Positions 27,098-35,477 are shown, counted from the first letter of the stretch. The stretch: 64,000 nt of DNA from Clostridia bacterium (GCA_017507045.1 JAFWBP010000007.1:1-64000), one strand, 5' to 3'. Numbers and translations: made by a program. The notes: generated by a model from the letters alone, not told the origin.

Positions 27098-28901
27098 GGT
27101 GGCCACCTCCCTTGCACTCTTCGCATTTTATGCCCGGAATTTCATTGGCAGAGATCTCTTTCCCGCCCTTGTTTTGAGTGGTGTAGACCTCGGTATAGAT
27201 CGGGTTGCTTCCAAGCAGCTCCGCGTGAGAGCCAACTGCATTGATACGGCCGCTATCCATAATTACGATGCGATCGGCATCCTCCACCGAGGAGGTACGC
27301 TGTGCAATGATGATCTTCGTGGTGGTGGGAATGTATTCGCGCATTGCCTTGCGAATGAGCGCATCCGTGTGCGTATCAACGGCAGACGTGGAATCATCGA
27401 GAATGAGGATCTTGGGTTTTTTCAAGAGCGCGCGCGCAATGCAGAGGCGCTGTTTCTGCCCGCCCGAAACGTTGGTGCCGCCCTGTTCGATATAAGTATC
27501 GTATTTCTCCGGGAAGCCCTGAATAAATTCATCTGCCTGTGCGAGCTTGCAAGCCTCGATAAGTTCCTCATCCGTTGCATCGGGATTGCCCCAGCGAAGG
27601 TTCTCTTTTATGGTGCCCGAAAAGAGCTCGTTCTTTTGCAAAACGACGGCAACCTGATTGCGAAGAGAGGTGAGATCGTATTCCTTCACGTTCTTCCCCC
27701 CTACCATGACCGAACCCTCCGTTGCATCGTAGAGGCGGGAGATGAGGTTAACGAGCGAAGTTTTGGAAGAACCGGTGCCGCCGATGATGCCGATCGTCTC
27801 ACCCGAACGGATATGCAGATCGATATCTTCAAGCACGAATTTTTCGGCATTTGCCGAATATTTGAATTTGACGCCGTTAAAATCAATCGAGCCATCCGCG
27901 ACCTCGTGGATCGCATTTTGAGGGCTCGTGAGCGTAGATTCTTCGTTTAAAATTTCGCAGATTCTGCGCGCGCTCTCAATGGACATCGTGATCATAACAA
28001 AGATCATGGAGAACATCATGAGCGACATTAAGATCTGCATGCCGTAGACAATGAGCTGAGAAACCGACCAAACGGTGAGCCCGGTGTTTTCAAAAATGAG
28101 CCATGCGCCCAAAAAGAGGGTGGTGGAGAGCACGCCGTAAAAGAAGAGCTGCATTACGGGCTGATTCCATGCAATGATGCGCTCCGCCTTGGTGAAATCC
28201 ATTTGCACTTCGGTTGCCGCACGATCGAACTTTTGCTTTTCGTAGTCCTCGCGAACGTACGATTTCACAACGCGGATTCCCTTCACGTTTTCCTGAATGG
28301 ATTCGTTGAGGCGATCGTATTTTTTGAAAACGCGGCGGAAGAGCGGCGTAACCTTTCTCACCATAAGAAGGAGAATGAGGGTAAGCGGCGGAATGGCGGC
28401 GATAAAGATCCACGCAAGGTTGCCACCCACAACGAACCCCATGATAACGGAAAATACCATCATGAGCGGGCTTCGGATGGCGGTACGCACGATCATCATG
28501 TAGGAGAGCTGAACGTTGGTAACATCCGTCGTCATGCGCGTAACGAGTGAGGGCGTAGAGAATTTATCGATGTTCTCAAACGAGAAATCTTGAACCTTGT
28601 AGTAAAGATCCTTGCGCAAATTCTTTGCAAAGCCGGTGGATGCCTTTGCGCAGAATACACCGGCAAGCGCACCGCAAGCAAGCGAAGCGATCGCCATCGC
28701 CACGAGGATGAGCGCATACTGCCCGATTCCAAGCGCGCCGCCCGTTCCCCACATGCCCACGCCTTCGGAAATGGAATTTCCAAGCTCTGTGATCACAAAC
28801 GGGATAAAGCACTCAAGAATGACCTCGAGTGAAACAATAACGGGTGATAGAATGGATGCCAGCTTGTATTCACGAATGCACTTCGCGAGAGTTTTCAGCA
28901 A
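27090..28901 (-). CDS. ABC exporter half-transporter, degenerate ATP site
   Basis: A 603-residue partner of the downstream gene. Six transmembrane helices, then Walker A GGTGSSKTS (Gly to Ser), signature NVSGGQKQRLCIARA, and Walker B ILILDDSTSAVD where the catalytic glutamate is aspartate, as in heterodimeric exporters with one inactive site. The start is a TTG at 28901 with a near-perfect ribosome site, GGAGGTGAT, 4-7 nt away. The longer reading from 28997 runs through the operator and is rejected. The operon is probably regulated through the palindrome at 28979-28998; no regulator gene lies nearby. Confidence 0.93.
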   Translation of the reverse strand: MLKTLAKCIREYKLASILSPVIVSLEVILECFIPFVITELGNSISEGVGMWGTGGALGIGQYALILVAMAIASLACGALAGVFCAKASTGFAKNLRKDLYYKVQDFSFENIDKFSTPSLVTRMTTDVTNVQLSYMMIVRTAIRSPLMMVFSVIMGFVVGGNLAWIFIAAIPPLTLILLLMVRKVTPLFRRVFKKYDRLNESIQENVKGIRVVKSYVREDYEKQKFDRAATEVQMDFTKAERIIAWNQPVMQLFFYGVLSTTLFLGAWLIFENTGLTVWSVSQLIVYGMQILMSLMMFSMIFVMITMSIESARRICEILNEESTLTSPQNAIHEVADGSIDFNGVKFKYSANAEKFVLEDIDLHIRSGETIGIIGGTGSSKTSLVNLISRLYDATEGSVMVGGKNVKEYDLTSLRNQVAVVLQKNELFSGTIKENLRWGNPDATDEELIEACKLAQADEFIQGFPEKYDTYIEQGGTNVSGGQKQRLCIARALLKKPKILILDDSTSAVDTHTDALIRKAMREYIPTTTKIIIAQRTSSVEDADRIVIMDSGRINAVGSHAELLGSNPIYTEVYTTQNKGGKEISANEIPGIKCEECKGGGHHA

Positions 28902-28978
28902 AAAATCACCTCCGCAAAAATTTCTTTTAAACATAGAAAGAAACGTAAACTTCCGAAAAAATTTACGCTTCCTTTTCG

Positions 28979-29016
28979 TGTGGTAATATATTACCACAAC
29001 GCTAAAAAATTGTCAA
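28979..29016 (-). promoter_or_regulatory. Promoter and palindromic operator of the ABC exporter
   Basis: On the minus strand, TTGACA (29016-29011) is 17 bp from TAATAT (28993-28988). A perfect 20-bp palindrome TGTGGTAATATATTACCACA (28979-28998) covers the -10 and start. This layout is typical of a repressor of the MarR, TetR or GntR kind that responds to the exported drug. Confidence 0.8.
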
Positions 29017-29100
29017 ACGCTTGGCGTTGGATTTTATTGATTTCACCAAAAAATCATGGAAGGGCGGAACACCTCACGATCACATCAGCCGAGGTTTTGC

Positions 29101-29829
29101 TCATCCGCTCAGCTCTTTGCGAAATTGCGCCATGATCTTGCTTTCCAGCCGCGAGATCTGCACTTGGCTTACGCCGATCGCCTTCGCTACTTCGCTCTGC
29201 GTCATATCGCGGAAAAAACGCAAAATTACGATCTTTTTTTCCCGTTCCGGTAGCTTTTCGATCGCAGTGCGCAAAAGGAGCCGATCGAGCATATCCTCCT
29301 GCGTATCCTTGGCAGGCAATTTTTCGGCAAGCGTTACCGATTTTTCATCCTTATAATCGGTTTGCTCGTAGATGGATACGGGCATGCGCGCCGAGCCGAG
29401 CGTGAACACAATATCGCCCTCATCCATTGAGAATGCGTGTGCGAGCTCTTTTACGGTGGGTTGCTCGCCGTGGGCGATGGCGTATTCCTCGATATAGCGG
29501 TTGATATCGCGCGCCGTTTTTTTCATTGCGCGCGAAACCTTCACGCTACCGTCATCACGCAGAAAGCGCTTGATCTCGCCTGCAATCATCGGCACGGCGT
29601 AGGTGGAAAAGCGCACGCCGAACCGCTCATCGAAGCCGGAAATCGCCTTCAAAAAGCCAAGCGAAGCGAGCTGAAAAAGATCGTCGTATTCCACCCCCTT
29701 GCCGAGGTAGCGCCGAAGAATGCTCTTTAAAAGGGAGGTGTTGTGGGTGAGAAGCAGCTCCTTTGCCGCCGCCTCCCCCGCCTTGGCCCTACGAATGAGC
29801 ACGAGCGTTTCCGATTCATCCAGCATCAC
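29101..29829 (-). CDS. sigF: Sporulation sigma factor F
   Basis: A 242-residue sigma-70 factor with region 2 (YDDLFQLASLGFLKAISGFDERFGVRFSTYAVPMIAGEIKRFLRDDG), region 3 and region 4 (LPEREKKIVILRFFRDMTQSEVAKAIGVSQVQISRLE). Placement as third gene after spoIIAA and spoIIAB identifies sigma-F rather than sigma-G. It drives the first forespore gene set. It overlaps spoIIAB by 14 nt, so translation is coupled. GTG at 29829 or ATG at 29826 are both possible; AAGG lies 7 nt before the GTG. No clear terminator was seen before the ABC operator region. Confidence 0.95.
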   Translation of the reverse strand: MMLDESETLVLIRRAKAGEAAAKELLLTHNTSLLKSILRRYLGKGVEYDDLFQLASLGFLKAISGFDERFGVRFSTYAVPMIAGEIKRFLRDDGSVKVSRAMKKTARDINRYIEEYAIAHGEQPTVKELAHAFSMDEGDIVFTLGSARMPVSIYEQTDYKDEKSVTLAEKLPAKDTQEDMLDRLLLRTAIEKLPEREKKIVILRFFRDMTQSEVAKAIGVSQVQISRLESKIMAQFRKELSG

Positions 29830-30253
29830 GCTGTTCCCTTATCCCGAACTCTTTGCTCATCATGACCTTGGTACCCGCATCCACCGTCGATTCCACGGAA
29901 AAATCGCTCATGAACGTTTGCATAATGGTGAACCCCATGCCCGACCGCTCTTCGCTTGGCAGAGTCGTGAAAAAGGGTTGCAACGCCTGGCGAATATCCT
30001 CGATCCCGCGCCCTTCATCGCGGATCTCAACAAACAGCTTGCACCCAACAGTGCGGCAAGTGATGGTGATCCAACCCGCCTTGCCGCGATAGCCGTGTAC
30101 GATGCAGTTGGTAACCGCTTCGGAAACGGCGGTCTTTACGTCGGAAAGCTCGGTTAGCGACGGATTGAGCGGAAGCGCAAACGCCGCAACGGCGTTTCGT
30201 GCAAATACTTCGTTTTCCGATCGGGCGGGAAATTTTAGAATCATTTCGTTCAT
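29816..30253 (-). CDS. spoIIAB: SpoIIAB, anti-sigma-F factor and SpoIIAA kinase
   Basis: A 145-residue GHKL-fold kinase: N-box ELSDVKTAVSEAVTNCIVHGY, G1 box DEGRGIEDI, and ERSGMGFTIMQTF. It holds sigma-F inactive and phosphorylates SpoIIAA. GGAGACGG precedes the ATG at 30253. It lies 10 nt after spoIIAA and overlaps sigF, matching the classical spoIIA operon. Confidence 0.95.
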   Translation of the reverse strand: MNEMILKFPARSENEVFARNAVAAFALPLNPSLTELSDVKTAVSEAVTNCIVHGYRGKAGWITITCRTVGCKLFVEIRDEGRGIEDIRQALQPFFTTLPSEERSGMGFTIMQTFMSDFSVESTVDAGTKVMMSKEFGIREQRDAG

Positions 30254-30263
30254 AGTCCGTCTC

Positions 30264-30572
30264 CTAAATTTTCGGCATCAGCGAATACAGTCCGCTGAGC
30301 GAGAGGATCTTATCCGCGTTATCTTCCGGGCTCTCAAGGTACATTCCCATACCGTATTTTTTGAGCCGCTTATAGCGCCCGATGAGGAAGCCGATTCCCG
30401 TGGAATCCATAAACTTAAGCCCTGCCAGGTTGAATACGGCGCGCGAAAGCCCCGCGTTTTCATCAATGAGCTTATCCGCCTCCCCACGAACGCCGGCTAC
30501 AGAATGCTCATCGAGCTCACCCGAAAGATAGATGTAGAGGTTATCTCCCCTGCGCCCCCATTGCAGCTTCAT
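30264..30572 (-). CDS. spoIIAA: SpoIIAA, anti-sigma factor antagonist
   Basis: A 102-residue STAS protein with the phosphorylatable serine in KFMDSTGIGFLIGRYK. Unphosphorylated SpoIIAA releases sigma-F from SpoIIAB in the forespore. AAGGAGG lies 7 nt before the ATG at 30572. First gene of the operon. A TACAAT about 40 nt upstream could serve as a -10, but I could not recognise a convincing sigma-H promoter. Confidence 0.95.
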   Translation of the reverse strand: MKLQWGRRGDNLYIYLSGELDEHSVAGVRGEADKLIDENAGLSRAVFNLAGLKFMDSTGIGFLIGRYKRLKKYGMGMYLESPEDNADKILSLSGLYSLMPKI

Positions 30573-30844
30573 ACGCTTCCTCCTTCCTCAGATGCGATCT
30601 TCCTGCATTGTAGCATGAATGCCCTGCCGAATTACGGAGAAAAATTTGGATTTGTGCGGAAATTCATCGAAAACGGCCATACCATGCCTGCGTTAGGATG
30701 CCTAAAATTATTTCGCTACGTGATTTCTAAAAAACACTGCCCTTCGCTGAATGCGAAGAGCAGTACGAAAAATTTTTAGTTTTTTCCGCTTTACCTGATT
30801 GCCGAGCCGTTTCGTTTGCGATTGTGGCCCAATAGCAAGAAAAA
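30573..30844. other. Intergenic gap with one stem-loop
   Basis: No credible ORF was seen. At 30737-30763 CTGC-cc-TTCGC pairs with GCGAA-ga-GCAG and is followed by an A/T-rich stretch ending in TTTTTT (about 30785), which could be a plus-strand terminator of an unseen short RNA. The rest shows nothing recognisable. Confidence 0.4.
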
Positions 30845-30845
30845 A

Positions 30846-30873
30846 TGAAAAAGCCGCCTATTGTTAGGCGGCT
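30846..30873 (-). terminator. Terminator of the zinc-ribbon membrane protein gene
   Basis: A 9-bp stem AGCCGCCTA / TAGGCGGCT followed on the minus strand by TTTTTCATTTTTT. It lies 42 nt after the stop. Confidence 0.85.
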
Positions 30874-30914
30874 CTCAATATTATATAGCAACGTAAGGAT
30901 GCCGATGTATGCCT

Positions 30915-31841
30915 TTAAATGTTTTTCGTGCGCTTGATCTTTTTGGAAAGGGCAAAAATTTCAATCCCGGCGCCGATTGCGGTGAACAATACTACCATGG
31001 CAAGCTCGCTATAGAAATACCGTGCAAGTTCCGCATCCTGCATTGCCATTTGGAACGCCTCGAGTGCGGAGATCCCCAGCCCTACTTCATTTGCCGCTAT
31101 GCCTGCAGCCGTAATGTAAATTGCGGGAATCGTAATCGCCTGGAGCACCAGCGTCGTAAGCGTTACGATCACGACCATCATTTTATTGGGTTTTCCTTGG
31201 AATTTCTGATAAAGAAACGCACCCAAAACGATGGAAACGACTGCCGAAAGCGCAGAAACGAAGCCGATCATATAGAGGATCACCGTGATCGCAACCCCTA
31301 CCAAGCCTCCGAGCAGTGCGCCGATAAAGCCTTTGAAGTAGTTGTTGGGTGCGGCGTTGAAATCCTGATTTTCTGCGTTGATGATGTTGTTGATCGTATT
31401 CACGCACTCGTTATCGATCGTGATAGTGTAGCCATCAATATTGCATTTTTTGGAGCTATCGCTCGCAAGAGGATTGCCGCATACGGGACAGAACTCGCTC
31501 TTTTTTGCACCGTTTTCGGAAAGAATCTTATAGATCGCTTCCAGCGTTTCGGGGAGCCTTTTCAAGAGCTTATTCAACGTGATATCATTAAACCCAAGCG
31601 CCAAACCGTAAGGCGTAAACTGCATCACGAAGAACTTCAGTGCCAAAGCTCTGATCTGTGCTTGGATATTCTGCTTCTGCTCATCCGTAGCGTAGAAGGA
31701 AACATGCATTTTCAGCGGAGCAACGTTATCGGTGCTTGCCAAGGTGGCATTCGTTTCATAGCCCTGAATTTTTCCGTAAGCTACTTTTCCGTTAAATTCC
31801 ATACCGTAGTATGAAAAAAATTCAATAAACTTTTTATTCAT
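30915..31841 (-). CDS. Membrane protein with a short cysteine motif
   Basis: Family not recognised. A 308-residue protein. The soluble N-terminal half (1-~160) includes CPVCGNPL...KKC, a partial zinc-ribbon (three visible Cys), then four predicted transmembrane helices (FIGALLGGLVGVAITVILYM; GFVSALSAVVSIVLGAFLY; MMVVIVTLTTLVLQAITIPAIYI; LAMVVLFTAIGAGIEIFAL). A basic tail KKIKRTKNI ends it. The layout resembles small stress or cell-envelope proteins of Firmicutes, but no function can be stated. GGAGG lies 7 nt before the ATG at 31841, so the longer reading from 31895 is rejected. Confidence 0.8.
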   Translation of the reverse strand: MNKKFIEFFSYYGMEFNGKVAYGKIQGYETNATLASTDNVAPLKMHVSFYATDEQKQNIQAQIRALALKFFVMQFTPYGLALGFNDITLNKLLKRLPETLEAIYKILSENGAKKSEFCPVCGNPLASDSSKKCNIDGYTITIDNECVNTINNIINAENQDFNAAPNNYFKGFIGALLGGLVGVAITVILYMIGFVSALSAVVSIVLGAFLYQKFQGKPNKMMVVIVTLTTLVLQAITIPAIYITAAGIAANEVGLGISALEAFQMAMQDAELARYFYSELAMVVLFTAIGAGIEIFALSKKIKRTKNI

Positions 31842-32076
31842 GATGACCTCCGTTTTTATTAAGATCATTTTACCATACGTTTCGACAAATTGCAATAGGA
31901 AAAAGAGATTTTTTCCTGTTTTCTGTATTTACACGCACCATGCTCGGAAAGACAACTCTTACGACCCGTTCATCAAAGCCATCAAGCACGTTACAAGTTA
32001 GCCCGCCCCTCACCTAGCCCAAAGGCCTATCTTGGCGTAACCCGGTGGTTTGAATGTTACTTTTCACCACGCAAAA

Positions 32077-32098
32077 ACCCTTGCACAAGGCAAGGGCT
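32077..32098 (-). terminator. Terminator of the tRNA cluster
   Basis: On the minus strand, AGCCCTTGC pairs with GCAAGGGTT and T residues follow, just past tRNA-Tyr. The remainder of the 31842-32076 gap holds a possible gene remnant (see findings). Confidence 0.7.
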
Positions 32099-32102
32099 TT
32101 GC

Positions 32103-32187
32103 TGGTGGGAAGAGGTGGATTCGAACCACCGAAGTCGTTGACGTCAGATTTACAGTCTGATCCATTTGGCCGCTCTGGAATCTTCCC
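32103..32187 (-). tRNA. tRNA-Tyr (GTA)
   Basis: An 85-nt tRNA with encoded CCA. Acceptor GGGAAGA/TCTTCCC, anticodon loop CTGTAAA, long variable arm, and T-loop GGTTCGAATCC. Confidence 0.95.
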
Positions 32188-32216
32188 ATTTATATAAAAT
32201 TGATAGTATCTTTCGG

Positions 32217-32292
32217 TGGAGCCGGCGACGGGAATTGAACCTGCAACCTGCTGATTACAAATCAGCTGCTCTGCCGATTGAGCTACACCGGC
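32217..32292 (-). tRNA. tRNA-Thr (TGT)
   Basis: A 76-nt tRNA with encoded CCA. Acceptor GCCGGTG with GCCGGC on the 3' side, anticodon loop TTTGTAA, T-loop GGTTCAATTCC. Confidence 0.95.
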
Positions 32293-32296
32293 GAGG

Positions 32297-32372
32297 TGGT
32301 GCCTTGGGGCGGAATCGAACCACCGACAGACGGATTTTCAGTCCGTTGCTCTACCATCTGAGCTACCAAGGC
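32297..32372 (-). tRNA. tRNA-Phe (GAA)
   Basis: A 76-nt tRNA with encoded CCA. Acceptor GCCTTGG/CCAAGGC, anticodon loop CTGAAAA, T-loop GGTTCGATTCC. It lies only 4 nt from tRNA-Thr. Confidence 0.95.
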
Positions 32373-32422
32373 ATAGCGCCTTTAAGGCGAGGGCCTCATT
32401 CCTCAGAATGAGGCCCTTGATA

Positions 32423-32499
32423 TGGCGACCCAAAACGGGCTCGAACCGTCGACCTCCAGCGTGACAGGCTGGCGCTCTAACCAACTGAGCTATTGGGCC
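32423..32499 (-). tRNA. tRNA-Asp (GTC)
   Basis: A 77-nt tRNA with encoded CCA. Acceptor GGCCCAA/TTGGGTC (one G-T pair), anticodon loop CTGTCAC, T-loop GGTTCGAGCCC. Confidence 0.95.
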
Positions 32500-32571
32500 A
32501 TATTTATTTGCAAAACGCGCTCCCGCTTCGGCTTTTCCGCCATATAAGGAGCACGCGTTGCTCCGAAGATG

Positions 32572-32648
32572 TGGTGGGCCTTCACGGACTTGAACCGCGG
32601 ACCGATCGGTTATGAGCCGACTGCTCTAACCAACTGAGCTAAAGGCCC
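32572..32648 (-). tRNA. tRNA with CAT anticodon (Met elongator or Ile2)
   Basis: A 77-nt tRNA with encoded CCA. Acceptor GGGCCTT/AAGGCCC, anticodon loop CTCATAA, T-loop GGTTCAAGTCC. A Watson-Crick first pair argues against initiator tRNA. Elongator Met and lysidine-modified Ile2 cannot be separated confidently by eye. Confidence 0.88.
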
Positions 32649-32742
32649 GCTATGCTTCGCAACCGCAATGCTTGATTATCATATTATAAACGAAAACAAA
32701 AGTCAAGTGTTTTTCACTGATTTTTGACAATTTTTTTTCAGT

Positions 32743-32773
32743 AAAAAATCCGCCCTCGTGAGAGGACGGATTC
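32743..32773 (-). terminator. Terminator of the DUF1858 gene
   Basis: On the minus strand, AATCCGTCCTC pairs with GAGGGCGGATT and a T run follows, 13 nt past the stop. Confidence 0.85.
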
Positions 32774-32785
32774 TTTTGTTTTTCT

Positions 32786-32983
32786 TTACTCCAAACCTTC
32801 GTTAAGCTTTGTGAGCAGCTCATCGAGGTCGTTGCCGTGCACGGATACCGCCTCGGCAATCGTTTCACCGTGCGCAAGCGCACATCCGAAACAATGCATC
32901 CCCGCAGAGAGCAGAATTTCCGCGGCGTTGGGGTTGAGCGCCAGGCAATCCGCAATCAGGGTTTCCGCCGTGATCTTCGCCAT
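32786..32983 (-). CDS. DUF1858 redox-disulfide protein
   Basis: A 65-residue protein, MAKITAETLIADCLALNPNAAEILLSAG followed by MHCFGCALAHGETIAEAVSVHG. The CxxC in HCFGCALA and the length match the DUF1858 family, often found beside hybrid-cluster (prismane) proteins and thought to carry a redox-active disulfide. No hybrid-cluster gene lies in the window. AAGGAG lies 7 nt before the ATG. It is a single gene between the tRNA cluster and spoVAC. Confidence 0.88.
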   Translation of the reverse strand: MAKITAETLIADCLALNPNAAEILLSAGMHCFGCALAHGETIAEAVSVHGNDLDELLTKLNEGLE

Positions 32984-33081
32984 ATCTATTCTCCTTGCCT
33001 TTTGTTATCGGCATGATTATACCACACTTTGCCTCCCTTTTCAACTGTTTTGCAAAAGTTTTTCAGGGAAATTACGGCGCA

Positions 33082-33546
33082 TCACGCGCCTGCGAGTTTC
33101 AAGAGCCAATAGAGAAGCCCAACGGCGGCACCGCCACTCACGCCGAACACAATGATGGGCCCTGCAACGATGAACATCTTCGCCGCCATGCCGTAAACGA
33201 AGCCCTCCGTTTTAAACTCAATGGCAGGAGAGGCAACCGAATTTGCGAACCCCGTAATGGGAACGATGCTCCCCGCCCCTGCATGTTTGCCAATGCGATC
33301 GTACACGCCAAGGCCGGTAAGAAACGTGCCGATGAAGATGAGGATCGCAGACACGGTACCGGCTAATACGTCGCCTGAGAGCCCTGCATACTCCAAAATA
33401 TAGCGTATGAACTGCCCAATCACGCAGATGAATCCCCCCACGAGAAACGCCCTGAGGCACGTTTTGAAGTGCTTCGTAGGCGGATCGAAGGAGTTTACGT
33501 AGCGAATGTAATTGCGGTTATAATTCTCCCTGTTCTTCCCCGTCAC
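33082..33546 (-). CDS. spoVAC: Stage V sporulation protein AC
   Basis: A 154-residue SpoVAC with the family core NSFDPPTKHFKTCLRAFLVGGFICVIGQFIRYI, then several hydrophobic helices, SIVPITGFANSVASPAIEFKTEGFVYGMAAKMF, and a C-terminal GGAAVGLLYWLL. SpoVAC is the mechanosensitive channel component for dipicolinate movement across the inner spore membrane. The GTG at 33546 (GGGAGG 7 nt upstream) gives the family length; the longer reading adds a charged leader. spoVAD and spoVAE, usual neighbours, are absent here: the gene is followed by DUF1858 and preceded by phage genes. Confidence 0.92.
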   Translation of the reverse strand: MTGKNRENYNRNYIRYVNSFDPPTKHFKTCLRAFLVGGFICVIGQFIRYILEYAGLSGDVLAGTVSAILIFIGTFLTGLGVYDRIGKHAGAGSIVPITGFANSVASPAIEFKTEGFVYGMAAKMFIVAGPIIVFGVSGGAAVGLLYWLLKLAGA

Positions 33547-33640
33547 GGCCGCGCCTCCCTTTCGAATTGCTCCGGGAAGCAAGTTTCCCGTTCCTCCTTC
33601 GTCTTTCCGAGCGGATTGCTCCTGATCTTCTTCATGCCTA

Positions 33641-33671
33641 TAATTTGGGATACGGCGCGCGGTTTTATACA
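33641..33671 (-). promoter_or_regulatory. Sigma-G-like promoter of spoVAC
   Basis: On the minus strand, TGTATA (33671-33666; fits gHATR) is 18 bp from CAAATTA (33647-33641; one mismatch to CATWHTA). SpoVA genes are sigma-G dependent in Bacillus. A leader of about 85 nt would result. Confidence 0.5.
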
Positions 33672-33699
33672 TTGAAACGGCCCTCAAATCGTAGCGATA

Positions 33700-34194
33700 T
33701 TACCGCACGTAGCTTGCCAGCAGATCGTAGAGCGTTTGGTAAAATTCACCGAGATAGGAGCGTGCAAGGGTATCCGCTCCGAACATCGCAAGGCGCGTTG
33801 CAGAATCGCCTACTACTTCCATGTAGTAATTTCTTACGACGAGGAAGCGCTGCGCCGTAGTGAGGTTGTAGTTGGGATTCTCGGGATAGCGATATGGACC
33901 GAATTCGTTTCCTTCACTCCCAAGTTCCTCGTATGCAAGCTGATGCAAAAGATCCTCGCGCACGGTTTCCACTTCTGCTTGCGCGCGCTTACGTATGTTT
34001 TCCTCTTCTCGCGTGCGAATGTAGGAGCGTGCATTATCATTTTCTAACAGATGGAAAAGCAGCTTTCGAACGTTGGAATCTGCCTCAACGAGAATCTTAT
34101 TTTTTTTCGTCTGCGCTACACGCACCATGGCGAGCTGTACTACGTTGAGATCGACATAAGCAGGATCCGTGAGATCAATGATATCAATATTCAC
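33700..34194 (-). CDS. Phage head-cassette protein of unknown function (164 aa)
   Basis: Not recognised as a family. A 164-residue helical, charged protein (VNIDIIDLTDPAYVDLNVVQLAMVRVAQ; a heptad-like LLFHLLENDNARSYIRTREEENIRKRAQAEVETVREDLLHQL). The GTG at 34194 has GGGAGG 7 nt upstream. It overlaps the upstream gene by 4 nt, so it belongs to the same translationally coupled phage series, as its last gene. It could be a head-completion or ejection protein; this is position-based only. After its stop the phage cassette ends and the spoVAC promoter region begins. Confidence 0.7.
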   Translation of the reverse strand: MNIDIIDLTDPAYVDLNVVQLAMVRVAQTKKNKILVEADSNVRKLLFHLLENDNARSYIRTREEENIRKRAQAEVETVREDLLHQLAYEELGSEGNEFGPYRYPENPNYNLTTAQRFLVVRNYYMEVVGDSATRLAMFGADTLARSYLGEFYQTLYDLLASYVR

Positions 34195-35477
34195 GCCTTC
34201 ACCTCCCGAAAATGCAGATTGCAGGATTTGATCGCCACGCCTTGCTCTTTGGATTGAATGGAAAGTAAGAGCCGTGTTCCGCGCAACACGCGCGGAAGAG
34301 GTGTAAAGGCGTTCCCTCTCGCATAAACGCAACAGCTCCCGGCTTCGGTTGCAAACTGCACCTTAAAATTCCCCTTTCCGAAAACGGTAACACCATCGAG
34401 ATAGCGCGCGCTCCCATCCCCTCCCGCAATCTCGATCTCCACCGCAAGCCGTGCCTCTTTGGCGCTGTTTTCATGGAATCCGCGATCGGTTAAACGCATT
34501 AGGCTGGTACCATGTCCGTAATACAGCCCATCTTTACCGCCTGCAAGCGCAGTGGCTTCAGCACGAACAAAGTGCTCGGATTTGTGTGTGGGATCATAAA
34601 CGTAGATACACGGGCCCTCCCCCTCTACGCTAACTGCGGCATAATATCTCCCCATCCATGCGCCCGTATGCACGCCGCTGGGAAAGGTGAAATCACTCGT
34701 TGGACGCACGATTTTGCAGCTCGTTCCGTCGCACACGGCGAGGCCGCGCGTTGTGAAAAACACGATATGACTGCCGCAATCGCGCACGGAATTCGCAAGC
34801 ACGTTACCTCCGTCAAAGGGGATGCGCTCGATGCGATAGTTGAGTTCAGCCGCATCCGCGCGAATACGCAGAATCTCGTGTTCACGGAAACAGAAGAGGT
34901 TTCCATTGAAGGAGATGAGGGCGAGAATTTCTCCGCCCGAGGAAGTAAGGTCGATGCGCCCCGTCTCTTCCTGCGTGATCTCCCACTCATCGGACTTAAA
35001 AGGCGCACAGTAGCGAATGGTGTTCCCGCCGCCTAAAAAGATACGCTCCCGATGCACCGCGGCGCATCTCCCTCCGATATCTTCCGTAACGGCACGGAAG
35101 AATTGCCCTCGAAGGGAGTACGTGCGTCCATCCGCCACGATGTAGTGGATAAGCTCCCCTTCTTCCGAGTGATATGGCACGACGGCGCGCACGAGGCGGG
35201 GATAGAAATCGATAATAGTACCGTCGGGGTAAGGCTTAAGCAAACTATCAGAGCTCAGCCCAAAAACGGCGGTATCTGAAAGAAAGAGCCGCGCAACATC
35301 GGTAACGAACGTCTGTACGAATACGCTACCCTCCGCCGCAACGTAAGCACCCCCTTCCTCAGATAGCTGAAAAAGATCACACTTCAACACGCGCTCCGAG
35401 CTTTTGAGATACTCCGGCGTAAGACGCATCACGGCGCGGTCAACATCTGGCACCTCCAGCGATTTTAAGGGAATCAC
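34191..35477 (-). CDS. Putative phage stabilisation/neck protein, beta-propeller-like
   Basis: A 428-residue, beta-strand-rich protein with recurring short motifs (SHIVFFTTRGLAVCDG, GRYYAAVSVEGEGPCIYVYDP, KDGLYYGHGTSLMRL) suggesting repeated propeller blades. Position after capsid and connector genes resembles P22 gp10-type packaged-DNA stabilisation proteins; the identity is inferred, not motif-proven. GTG starts at 35483 and 35477 are in frame; GGAGG is 5 nt from the latter. It overlaps both neighbours by 4 nt. Confidence 0.6.
   Translation of the reverse strand: MIPLKSLEVPDVDRAVMRLTPEYLKSSERVLKCDLFQLSEEGGAYVAAEGSVFVQTFVTDVARLFLSDTAVFGLSSDSLLKPYPDGTIIDFYPRLVRAVVPYHSEEGELIHYIVADGRTYSLRGQFFRAVTEDIGGRCAAVHRERIFLGGGNTIRYCAPFKSDEWEITQEETGRIDLTSSGGEILALISFNGNLFCFREHEILRIRADAAELNYRIERIPFDGGNVLANSVRDCGSHIVFFTTRGLAVCDGTSCKIVRPTSDFTFPSGVHTGAWMGRYYAAVSVEGEGPCIYVYDPTHKSEHFVRAEATALAGGKDGLYYGHGTSLMRLTDRGFHENSAKEARLAVEIEIAGGDGSARYLDGVTVFGKGNFKVQFATEAGSCCVYARGNAFTPLPRVLRGTRLLLSIQSKEQGVAIKSCNLHFREVKA

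Noticed and set aside
30102..30779. Long plus-strand ORF across spoIIAB and spoIIAA
   Set aside because: Antisense shadow of the spoIIA operon, whose proteins are clearly recognised.
32572..32648. Initiator tRNA-Met
   Set aside because: The acceptor stem starts with a normal G-C pair and the anticodon stem lacks the three G-C pairs of initiators.
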